Position numbers and translations under genes: made by a program. A stretch of 44,799 nucleotides of DNA from Candidatus Obscuribacterales bacterium (lineage in GTDB: Bacteria; Cyanobacteriota; Vampirovibrionia; Obscuribacterales; Obscuribacteraceae). Numbering within the stretch: position 1 is the first letter of the stretch; each line of letters begins with the position of its first letter. Below, one piece after another: positions 7,420 through 14,752 of the stretch. The notes below the pieces were generated by a model. It searched no databases and had not been told where the DNA came from. It saw only the letters and a program-made list of their open reading frames with translations. The stretch lies in assembly GCA_019745415.1 (NCBI GenBank), contig JAIETF010000075.1, positions 1 to 44,799 on the forward strand. Reading direction: 5' to 3'.

Positions 7420-10140
7420 TCAGTTCTTGCCTTTACAGCACAGTCTGAAAGCCGTAAGAAACAGCTCAGTGAGAGTATATGAAGCTATAGAGACACCAGT
7501 GACAATAAGTGTTTCGATAGGGGTCGGTTTGGTCATGGTCAAAAGGTCTTGTAGCGGCTCAAGATAGGCTGCCATAGCCAATAAGATAAGTGAAGCAACA
7601 ATATTGACTGCCGGCCAGGCTAGTCTTTTGACTTCCTCCGCATTGCTCCATTTCAGTTGCGAGTCTTTAAACATCCACGAAATGGACTGCAAAATGAGGG
7701 AAAGCGATAAGGTTGAGAAAGCAACTGTCTGAAGGTTGTGGCTGTCTCTTTGGAAGTGGGCGCAGTAGAGAACGGCACCGGCGACAATGAAAGCCCTCAG
7801 GGTTATTTCTATAGCAGTTTCTTTATCAATCAATTTATCTTTAGGGTGGCGTGGCTTTAAATGCATGACATCGCATCTGGTGCGGCTCACCACTATGCCT
7901 AAGCCTGGAAAAATATGCATAATCAAATTGAGCCAAAGAAGCTGCAGTGGTGTAAATGGCAAACCTGTGTCGAAGAGTACAGCCAGCGCTACGCAGATTA
8001 CGGCAGCCAGACTGGCTGTAAGCAGGTAGGCGATGGCTCTTCTGATATTGCCGTAAATTATGCGTCCTTCCTCGACTGCTTTGACAATGGTGGCAAAATT
8101 ATCGTCGGTAATCACCATCGCCGATGCTTCACGGGCAAGCGAGGTCCCAGTCAAACCCATGGCTACGCCTATATTGGCTTGTCTCAAAGCGGGAGCGTCA
8201 TTGACTCCGTCGCCGGTCATGGCTACCACTTCGCCTTTCTCTTGCAGACATTGCACTACTTTCAGTTTCATTTCAGGTGTGGCTCTAGCAAGTACGCGGG
8301 CTTGCGCTAGAGCTTTGGTCAGCTCGTCTTTATCTAGATGCTCAAGATCGCTCAGTCTGAGAATGCGCTTGTCTTCTTCTAGGGGAATCTCAGCTTTTTC
8401 TATAAGCTTTAGATCTTGGGCTATTGCGCGGGCGGTGGCCGGTTGGTCGCCGGTCAGCATTACAACCTTAATGCCGGCATTATGGCAGCGTTCAATCGAA
8501 TCAGGCACCGCTTCGCGGGGACGATCTTGCATACCGACTAAGCCAAGCAATACGATTTCATTTTCCACTTCTTCTATGCTGACTGGGGCATTTTTAGAGA
8601 TTGTCTTATAGCCGATAGCCAGCACTCTCAGTCCCTTTTCAGCCATTTCGGCATTCTTCTGCAAGATAAAGCTTCGCATCTCTTCGTCTAGGGGCTCGGT
8701 ATTACCGCCGATGGCATCCATTTCAATGCGATTGGCTATGCCTAAGACCGAGCCGGGTGACCCCTTTATGAAGGCATAGCGCTCACCTTGCGGTCCCTGG
8801 TGAATGGTGGTCATGCGCTTGCGCTCAAGATCAAAAGGCAAGTCTTGCAAGCGCGGCCAAACACAAAAGTCGGCTTGTGCGGTCAGTCCTAACTTGGCTG
8901 CGGCAGTCAATAGCGCACCTTCGGTGGGGTCACCGTGCACATGCCAGGCGCCTTCCTTTTCGTGTTTCTCTAATCTGGCGTCATTGCATAAAGCCGCTGC
9001 TCGCAGCAAGATCTTTAATTCTTCTATGGCGGTTTCTTTAGCAGGATTGCCGCTTTCGGCATCTATAAATTTGCCTTCGGGGTTATAGCCTTTGCCTGTC
9101 ACAAAAAAGTGTTCGCGGGCAAAAAGAATATCTGTCACAACCATTTGGTTTTCGGTGAGGGTGCCTGTCTTGTCGGTACAGATGACAGTAGTGCAGCCTA
9201 AAGTCTCGACCGCGGCAAGATGTCTAATCAGGGCTCGCGCCTTGACCATGCGATGTGTACCGGCTGTCAGAGCCAGGGTTGCCACCACAGGCATGCCCTC
9301 TGGTATGGCGGCAACTGCTAGCGCCACTGCAGTCTGCAGCATGAGCCAGAGATTTTCTTTGTGCCAAATGCCGACTAAAGCGATTATGGCACTGAGAATT
9401 ACTGTTAGCCAGGTTAGCTGTTTTCCCAGTTCTTCCAAGCTCTCTTCTAAAGGAGTGCGTCCCGAGACTGCCTCGCTAAGCAATTTGCCGAGTTTACCGA
9501 GGCGGGTATTATTGCCTGTGGCTGTGACAATCGCCCGCGCTCTTCCCGAGAGTACCAGGGTGCCTTGGAAAAGCATGGTGTCATCATCTGGACCGCCTTC
9601 AATTTCTTTTTCACTTTTATAGACCGAAACACTTTCGCCTGTCATTGCCGACTCATCGGCCGAAAGTGAAGCCGCTTCGGCTATTTTTAGATCTGCTGGG
9701 ACTCTGTCGCCGCTTTCCAGAAGAATTAGGTCTCCAGGTACTAGCTCTTTTGCCGGCAAGTCGTTTTCCAAGCCGTCTCTTATCACTCGAGCTGTGGGCC
9801 CGGCCATTGCTTCTAGTTTTTCAAGTGAGACCTTGGCTTTCATTTCTGTGGCGAAGCCGACCAAGGCGTTGATGAGAACAGCTATCACTATGCCGCTGCC
9901 TTGCAGGTGTTCGCCGCCCCAGTAAGAAACCGCCGCTGCAGCTAAGAGCAAAATAACCACTGTTGATTGAAACTGCCTGATGGCAATTGTCAGGGCGCTG
10001 CCGTCTTTTTTTGTTGATATGGCGTTTTCGCCCCAGATTGCTAAGCGGGCTTTCGCTTCATGGCAACTGAGCCCCTTTGTCAGGCTTGTCTTTTGTGTTT
10101 CTTCTATTTGCTTAATAGTTAGCTTGGTTGCTTCGGTCAA
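7420..10140 (-). CDS. Cation-transporting P-type ATPase (P2-like)
   Basis: About 906 residues from a TTG start with an AAAGGAA site 6-7 bases upstream. Landmarks: cation-ATPase N-terminal domain (about 10-60), TGES actuator loop (about 167-170), PEGMP in transmembrane helix 4 (about 280-284), phosphorylation site DKTGTLT (D323), KGSP in the nucleotide domain, and TGDGVNDAPAL hinge. About ten membrane spans are visible. Length and layout match P2 pumps (PMR1/PacL/CtpF-like) for Ca2+ or other cations. Helix 6 reads NLIMHIFPG where Ca2+ pumps usually have N-L-x-T-D, so the helix-6 aspartate is missing and ion specificity is open. It is divergent from a Usp gene with 89 bases between. Confidence 0.92.
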   Translation of the reverse strand: MTEATKLTIKQIEETQKTSLTKGLSCHEAKARLAIWGENAISTKKDGSALTIAIRQFQSTVVILLLAAAAVSYWGGEHLQGSGIVIAVLINALVGFATEMKAKVSLEKLEAMAGPTARVIRDGLENDLPAKELVPGDLILLESGDRVPADLKIAEAASLSADESAMTGESVSVYKSEKEIEGGPDDDTMLFQGTLVLSGRARAIVTATGNNTRLGKLGKLLSEAVSGRTPLEESLEELGKQLTWLTVILSAIIALVGIWHKENLWLMLQTAVALAVAAIPEGMPVVATLALTAGTHRMVKARALIRHLAAVETLGCTTVICTDKTGTLTENQMVVTDILFAREHFFVTGKGYNPEGKFIDAESGNPAKETAIEELKILLRAAALCNDARLEKHEKEGAWHVHGDPTEGALLTAAAKLGLTAQADFCVWPRLQDLPFDLERKRMTTIHQGPQGERYAFIKGSPGSVLGIANRIEMDAIGGNTEPLDEEMRSFILQKNAEMAEKGLRVLAIGYKTISKNAPVSIEEVENEIVLLGLVGMQDRPREAVPDSIERCHNAGIKVVMLTGDQPATARAIAQDLKLIEKAEIPLEEDKRILRLSDLEHLDKDELTKALAQARVLARATPEMKLKVVQCLQEKGEVVAMTGDGVNDAPALRQANIGVAMGLTGTSLAREASAMVITDDNFATIVKAVEEGRIIYGNIRRAIAYLLTASLAAVICVALAVLFDTGLPFTPLQLLWLNLIMHIFPGLGIVVSRTRCDVMHLKPRHPKDKLIDKETAIEITLRAFIVAGAVLYCAHFQRDSHNLQTVAFSTLSLSLILQSISWMFKDSQLKWSNAEEVKRLAWPAVNIVASLILLAMAAYLEPLQDLLTMTKPTPIETLIVTGVSIASYTLTELFLTAFRLCCKGKN

Positions 10141-10229
10141 TTCGATTTCCTTTCTAACATGCTTAGATTATGCAACAGCTGCTATCATTTCGAATCAGTC
10201 CAATTGCTTAGCTGGTTGTGGAGGTAAAT
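10141..10229. promoter_or_regulatory. Divergent promoter region between ATPase and Usp genes
   Basis: The 89 bases between two head-to-head genes must carry both promoters. It contains the ribosome-binding sites AAAGGAA (minus) and TGGAGG (plus, 10219-10224) and an AT-rich centre. I could not pick a convincing -35/-10 pair or operator by eye. Confidence 0.5.
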
Positions 10230-10691
10230 ATGAAAGTACTGGTCGCAGTCGATGACAGTCACTTTGCCGACGGCGTTGCCGACTTTGTCGCCTCTCAGCC
10301 CTTTGCCGAGAATTGCTCGATTCATGTTATCTCAGTGGTAGAAAATATGCTGGTCGGCAGTTATATGAGCGTTTTGCCCTCGCCTGTGATCAGTGAGATG
10401 AGAGACAAGGTGCGGGCTTCGATGAAAGAAAAGCTCGATAAAGTAATTGAAAGGCTGGCGAAAAGCTTTGCAGCCGATAAGTTAAGTAGTGAGATTTTAG
10501 AAGGCTTTCCGGCTGATGAAATTGTTGAGGCTGCCGTAAGACTCGATGCCGACCTGATTGTGGTCGGTACTCGCGGTCGGAAAGGACTGAATCGTTTTGT
10601 TATGGGAAGTGTCTCTCAGAAGGTACTTTTGGCGGCGCCTTGCAGCGTTCTCATTTGTCGGTCTAGAGCTGAAGCTAAGAGCCAAGCCTGA
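10230..10691 (+). CDS. Universal stress protein (UspA family)
   Basis: About 153 residues. The ATG at 10230 is preferred over a GTG at 10218 because GGAGG lies 5-6 bases upstream and MKVLVAVDDS is the standard Usp start. The ATP loop is intact (GTRGRKG then MGSVSQKV). It closely resembles the first Usp of the hydrogenase operon. It faces away from the P-type ATPase, recalling the Usp/CtpF neighbour pair of the mycobacterial dormancy regulon; co-regulation is inferred only. Confidence 0.92.
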   Translation: MKVLVAVDDSHFADGVADFVASQPFAENCSIHVISVVENMLVGSYMSVLPSPVISEMRDKVRASMKEKLDKVIERLAKSFAADKLSSEILEGFPADEIVEAAVRLDADLIVVGTRGRKGLNRFVMGSVSQKVLLAAPCSVLICRSRAEAKSQA

Positions 10692-10770
10692 GTAACTAAT
10701 AGGCATAAATAAGGTCAGTAACTAGATTTTGCCTTTGTTAGATTTGCCAACCATCCGAAAGAAGTATTTC

Positions 10771-10805
10771 AGGACAAAATAGTCCTATTTTAAAGATTGC
10801 GCAAT
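10771..10805. promoter_or_regulatory. Inverted repeats upstream of the hybrid cluster protein gene
   Basis: The 244-base gap before hcp holds AGGAC-N6-GTCCT (10771-10786) and a perfect palindrome ATTGCGCAAT (10796-10805). Hcp genes are commonly controlled by FNR/CRP-type or NsrR-type regulators, whose sites are dyads, but neither element matches a consensus I know. Apart from these and the AAGGAG site at 10921-10926, I see nothing else in the gap. Confidence 0.35.
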
Positions 10806-10935
10806 AGTGTCAATGCTGGCGCTGTGGTAAGTGTCGAATCATCCTTGCTGTTCATCCCTTTTGCCGACGTTTCCAGCCGGTCCTAATGTCATGCTTTTGA
10901 AGCCTAAGCCACACGAGTCAAAGGAGTCAGGCATC

Positions 10936-12594
10936 ATGACCAGCATGTTTTGTTATCAATGCGAGCAGACTTCCCAGGGTACCGGCTGCAACACCATGGG
11001 TGTCTGCGGAAAAGGTCCTGAAACAGCTGCTCTACAAGATCTAATTGTCTATATATGTAAGGGCGTTTCCATTTACTGTCACCGTGCCCGTCTCAAGGGA
11101 GCTGTTGATGCTTCTATCGATGCGCGAGTGCTGGAAGCCCTCTTTATGACTTTGACAAATGTCAACTTTGATACAGACGAACACATTGAGTACATCAAAG
11201 AACTAAGTCTTACTCTAGAGAAAGCCAGACAGCTTTATCTATCAGTATATGCTGAAGCGGAAGTATTTACCGGTCCAGCTGTTTTTTCAATGCCCAAAGA
11301 TAAGCTTTCGACTTTGGCTTTTGCCGAGACCCTAAGCATTATGTCTAAAATTGCAGCTGCCGGCGACGAGAACCATCGAGATTTGGTCGGCATGCAAGAA
11401 CTAATCACCTATGGTGTGAAAGGCTTGGCTGCCTATGCTCATCACGCCTTGGTCTTGGGCTATACCGATGCTCGTATTGCCGCCTTTATATATGAAGCCT
11501 TCGACTATATTTGCAAAGCCGATCAGAATCTCGGAGAGCTTTTGGCACTGGCATTGCGCACCGGTGAATGTAATTTGCTGGTGATGGAATTGCTTGACCG
11601 GGCTCATACCGAGACCTTTGGTCATCCCGAACCAACCAAGGTGCGCACCACACCGGTTAAGGGTAAGTGCATTGCTGTAAGTGGACATGACCTCAATTCT
11701 CTGCATGAATTGCTCAAGCAGTCTGCCGGAAAAGGCGTCAATGTCTACACCCATGGCGAATTGCTGCCGGCGCTCGCCTATCCGCTAATGAAGCAATATC
11801 CTCATTTGGTCGGCAATTATGGCGGGGCATGGCAGAACCAGGTGCGCGAATTTAGTGAATTCCCCGGCGCCATACTGATGACGACGAATTGTCTGAAGCC
11901 TCCCGCTGATTCTTATAAAGACCGACTCTTCACCATGGATGTGGTTGGCTTTGAAGGTGTAAGAAAGATTCAAGACTATGACTTTACTGCTGTAATCGAA
12001 GCAGCCTTGGCTGCGCCTGGCTTTAGCGAAGATGCTGTTGCCAAAGAGATTATGATTGGCTTTGGTCGAAATGCTGTCTTGTCTGTAGCCGACAAAGTTA
12101 TTGATGCTGTGAAGGCCGGTCAAATCAAGCACTTCTTCCTGATTGGCGGTTGTGACGGGGCTGAGTTTGCCCGCAATTATTTCACCGATATAGCCGAGCA
12201 AGTACCCCAAGACTGTGTCATCATGACTCTCGGCTGCGGTAAGTATCGCTTCAATATGGAAGAATTCGGCGATATCGGCGGTATACCTCGTTTGCTTGAT
12301 ATAGGGCAGTGCAATGATGCTTATTCGGCTGTGAAAATAGCCGTGGCACTTGCCGAAGCCTTTGAATGCGGCGTCAATGATTTGCCTCTGTCTCTAATTA
12401 TTTCTTGGTTTGAGCAGAAAGCTGTCGCGGTTCTTTTGACCTTGCTGCATTTGGGCATTAAAGATATTAGACTGGGACCCAATCTTCCCGCCTTTGTCAC
12501 ACCCAATGTGCTGAAAGTGCTTGTGGAAGGTTATGACCTCAAGCCGACCGGTAAGCCCGAAGCCGACTTGGCTGCCATTTTAGGCAAGTCCTAA
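10936..12594 (+). CDS. hcp: Hybrid cluster protein (hydroxylamine/NO reductase)
   Basis: About 552 residues, the usual family length. The ATG at 10936 has AAGGAG 9 bases upstream; the frame stays open to 10831 but the added residues do not resemble Hcp. The N-terminal cysteines are C-x2-C-x8-C-x5-C (CYQCEQ, GTGCNTMGVC), the spacing of class I Hcp from strict anaerobes rather than the enterobacterial class. Hybrid-cluster ligands are visible in the C-terminal half: GKCIAVSGHD, TTNCLKPP, IGGCDG, TLGCGKYRF and IGQCND. Hcp reduces NO or hydroxylamine and protects against nitrosative stress. No hcr reductase gene follows, as expected for class I. Confidence 0.95.
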   Translation: MTSMFCYQCEQTSQGTGCNTMGVCGKGPETAALQDLIVYICKGVSIYCHRARLKGAVDASIDARVLEALFMTLTNVNFDTDEHIEYIKELSLTLEKARQLYLSVYAEAEVFTGPAVFSMPKDKLSTLAFAETLSIMSKIAAAGDENHRDLVGMQELITYGVKGLAAYAHHALVLGYTDARIAAFIYEAFDYICKADQNLGELLALALRTGECNLLVMELLDRAHTETFGHPEPTKVRTTPVKGKCIAVSGHDLNSLHELLKQSAGKGVNVYTHGELLPALAYPLMKQYPHLVGNYGGAWQNQVREFSEFPGAILMTTNCLKPPADSYKDRLFTMDVVGFEGVRKIQDYDFTAVIEAALAAPGFSEDAVAKEIMIGFGRNAVLSVADKVIDAVKAGQIKHFFLIGGCDGAEFARNYFTDIAEQVPQDCVIMTLGCGKYRFNMEEFGDIGGIPRLLDIGQCNDAYSAVKIAVALAEAFECGVNDLPLSLIISWFEQKAVAVLLTLLHLGIKDIRLGPNLPAFVTPNVLKVLVEGYDLKPTGKPEADLAAILGKS

Positions 12595-12622
12595 TCTAAC
12601 GGCTGCGTAGTTTCACCCTTTT

Positions 12623-12674
12623 ACACCTTCTTTAGACTGGCTATCATGTTCTGAAAGCTAGTCGGAGAAGGTGT
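12623..12674 (+). promoter_or_regulatory. Long hairpin covering the permease ribosome-binding site
   Basis: ACACCTTCT (12623-12631) pairs perfectly with AGAAGGTGT (12666-12674). Inside it, GACTGGCT (12635-12642) pairs with AGCTAGTC (12656-12663) through one G-U pair, around a 13-base loop; UUA opposite GG forms a small internal bulge. The 3' arm contains the GGAG ribosome-binding site (12664-12667) and ends 2 bases before the TTG start at 12677. No T-run follows, which argues against a simple terminator. The geometry fits a translational switch that hides the ribosome-binding site. The ligand or trigger, if any, is unknown. Confidence 0.6.
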
Positions 12675-12676
12675 AT

Positions 12677-14059
12677 TTGGCTTCGGAAAACGATTATCTG
12701 GACGGCCCCGTGCCCCTAGAGGCAAGGCGCAGCAGCCTCACTATGGCCCTTCTCTGGATCACAATGGTGACCGTTTTTCCCGGTGTGCTCATCGGCTTTG
12801 AGTGGTTCAAGCAAGGCTACAGCTTGAGGCAGGTGATTATTTCTACTGTCTTTAGCGGGCTGCTTTTGCTCGCTTACAGCATACCCGCCGGTCTGCTTGG
12901 TGCCCATACCGGACTGAGCTATACCATGCTCAGCCGCTTGGTCTTCGGCTCGGGCGGTGCCAAATTAGTGGCTCTCAATCTGGTGCTTATTTTTATTGCC
13001 TTTTATGGGCTGGCGGCCCTCTTTCTGGCTGAAGGCTTGGCAGGCTTGATTTCGCTGAAGTTGCCAATGATGTGGCTTTCGGCTATTTGTGCCGTTCTCA
13101 TGGCTGCCAATAATTTCTTTGGCTTCAAAGGTGTGGCTAATTTTGCCCGCTTTGTGGCGGCACCGCTGCTTATATTATGGGTGGGCTATACATTTTTTAA
13201 GACCCTCGGCAGCTGTCCTGTCTCTATCTGGCAAGTCGGCGAGAAATGTTCGCTGGAAGCAGCCCTGACCGGCATATCCGGCTTTGTCATAGGATTTGCT
13301 GTCTGGGGCAATGAATGTGATTATTGGCGCTTCGGCAAGAGTAAGATTTCCACCTGTGCCTGGCCTCTGATTATTTCGCTCTTGATTGGACAGTTCATTT
13401 TCCCAATAACCGGTTATATGGTGGCGTTCAGCACTGGTATCACCGAATATGGTGCAGCGACCGCCTTTATGAATGACTATAGCTTTGGGGGTTTTACGGC
13501 GCTGGCCGTGCTGGTGCTTACTGTTTCATATTTTGCCGTCAATGATTCTAATTTGTTTGGTTCGGTGCAGGCTTGCATCCAACTTAAGAAACTGAGCCTG
13601 AGAGTTTGGGTGGCTATTTTAGCTGGTTTGGGTACAGTTACAGCGGCCGTGCTATCGATATCGGGGGCGGCTCGATCACTTGAGGCTATTGTTTCGCTCA
13701 ACTGTGTGATTTTGCCTACCGCCACTGTGGTGATGCTTTGCGAATGGTGGCTTTCGAGCCGAATAGGCAAAGGCGTCTTTGCCGTCAATCTCGATGCTCA
13801 AATGAAAAGCGCAAGCACAAAGGTCTATCATCCAGCCGCCTTAACCGCTCTTACTTGTGGTATAGCAGTTGGTGTTCTGACCTCGGGAGCCCTACCCTTG
13901 TTTGGCTTCAGCCTCAAGTTCGGCATTCCCAGCTTGCAGGCTTGGTTAGCAGCCGCTTTTGTCTATTTGCCGCTAAGAATTTTAGAATTGAGATCGTATA
14001 CTCTTAGTCAGTCTGGTGCGGAACTGTCAGAACAAGACCTGGTTAGAATTGAGTCTTAG
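12677..14059 (+). CDS. NCS1-family nucleobase permease (cytosine/purine/vitamin type)
   Basis: About 460 residues with roughly 12 hydrophobic spans. The N-terminal DGPVPLEARRSSL segment and the following spans are typical of NCS1 nucleobase:cation symporters of the CodB/cytosine permease group. Start: TTG at 12677 has GGAG 9 bases upstream; a GTG at 12671 (adding two residues) lies only 3 bases from the same site. The substrate could be cytosine, a purine, allantoin, thiamine precursors or a pyridine base; sequence alone cannot decide. The next gene follows after 10 bases, and the downstream NAD genes make a pyridine-related substrate worth considering. Confidence 0.85.
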   Translation: MASENDYLDGPVPLEARRSSLTMALLWITMVTVFPGVLIGFEWFKQGYSLRQVIISTVFSGLLLLAYSIPAGLLGAHTGLSYTMLSRLVFGSGGAKLVALNLVLIFIAFYGLAALFLAEGLAGLISLKLPMMWLSAICAVLMAANNFFGFKGVANFARFVAAPLLILWVGYTFFKTLGSCPVSIWQVGEKCSLEAALTGISGFVIGFAVWGNECDYWRFGKSKISTCAWPLIISLLIGQFIFPITGYMVAFSTGITEYGAATAFMNDYSFGGFTALAVLVLTVSYFAVNDSNLFGSVQACIQLKKLSLRVWVAILAGLGTVTAAVLSISGAARSLEAIVSLNCVILPTATVVMLCEWWLSSRIGKGVFAVNLDAQMKSASTKVYHPAALTALTCGIAVGVLTSGALPLFGFSLKFGIPSLQAWLAAAFVYLPLRILELRSYTLSQSGAELSEQDLVRIES

Positions 14060-14069
14060 GGAGCCTTAG

Positions 14070-14669
14070 ATGACGAAGAATATGTCAAGCCCAATGCCGA
14101 GCACTATATCGACCGCTATGCCGAGTCCATTAAAAAATCCTTGGAAAACGCTCAAGAAGAAAGAAATTTATGACAATGCTTGGATAAGGGTGCAAGAGGA
14201 CGATGTGATTCGCCCCGATGGTAAGCCCGGCACCTATACCACTGTAAGTTATAAAAACAAAGCTATTGGTGTCTTGCCAATAGATGAGGAAGGCAATACT
14301 TATCTGGTTGGGCAATATAGATATCCGCTTGATTTGTATAGTTGGGAAATACCTGAGGGCGGCTGCCCCCAGGGTGAAGATCCGCTCTCTGCAGCGGTGC
14401 GTGAATTGAAAGAAGAAACTGGTCTGACAGCCTCTAAGTATGAGGTGCTTGGCCGGTCTTATTTGTCTAATTCGGTATCTGATGAAGAAGCTACTTACTA
14501 TCTTGCCACTGGTTTGACCGAGGGCGAGGCAGAACCGGAAGGTACAGAAGACCTCGCTTTGCGTAAAGTGCCGTTTGAGCAGGCACTGGAAATGGTGGCA
14601 AGCGGTGAGATAAGCGATGCGCTAAGTATCTTGGCGATTTATGCCTATGCTCAGAGGTTGAATAGGTAA
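14070..14669 (+). CDS. Nudix hydrolase, ADP-ribose pyrophosphatase type
   Basis: About 199 residues, ATG start with GGGAG 7 bases upstream. The Nudix box G-x5-E-x7-REL-x-EE-x-GL is complete (GGCPQGED, then AAVRELKEETGL). The surrounding WEIPEGG and YLSNSVSDEEA segments match the ADP-ribose pyrophosphatase subgroup (NudF-like), which cuts ADP-ribose to AMP and ribose 5-phosphate. Short in-frame MPS repeats occur at the N-terminus. Its place between a permease and NAD synthesis genes supports a role in NAD or ADP-ribose turnover, although the real substrate is not proven. Confidence 0.88.
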   Translation: MTKNMSSPMPSTISTAMPSPLKNPWKTLKKKEIYDNAWIRVQEDDVIRPDGKPGTYTTVSYKNKAIGVLPIDEEGNTYLVGQYRYPLDLYSWEIPEGGCPQGEDPLSAAVRELKEETGLTASKYEVLGRSYLSNSVSDEEATYYLATGLTEGEAEPEGTEDLALRKVPFEQALEMVASGEISDALSILAIYAYAQRLNR

Positions 14670-14752
14670 AGTCTGAACTTATGTAGGTGTGCTCTCTGTG
14701 ATTCACTATTGCCTGATTGTCTTTTGTCCTGAGTAGAACGGAGAGTAGACCT

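Noticed and set aside
7403..7432. Strong terminator between CoA-transferase and ATPase
   Set aside because: The stem is 7 bp with a 16-base loop, its 3' arm lies in ATPase codons, and there is no clear T-run.
8060..9622. Long plus-strand open frames inside the P-type ATPase gene
   Set aside because: Composition is serine/arginine-rich without known motifs, and the opposite strand encodes all conserved ATPase motifs; these are antisense shadows.
10831..10935. N-terminal extension of the hybrid cluster protein
   Set aside because: The frame is open but the added residues are not Hcp-like, and ATG at 10936 has a well-placed AAGGAG.
12623..12674. Hairpin after hcp as an intrinsic terminator
   Set aside because: No T-run follows on either strand and the 3' arm includes the next gene's ribosome-binding site; a regulatory role fits better, though not proven.
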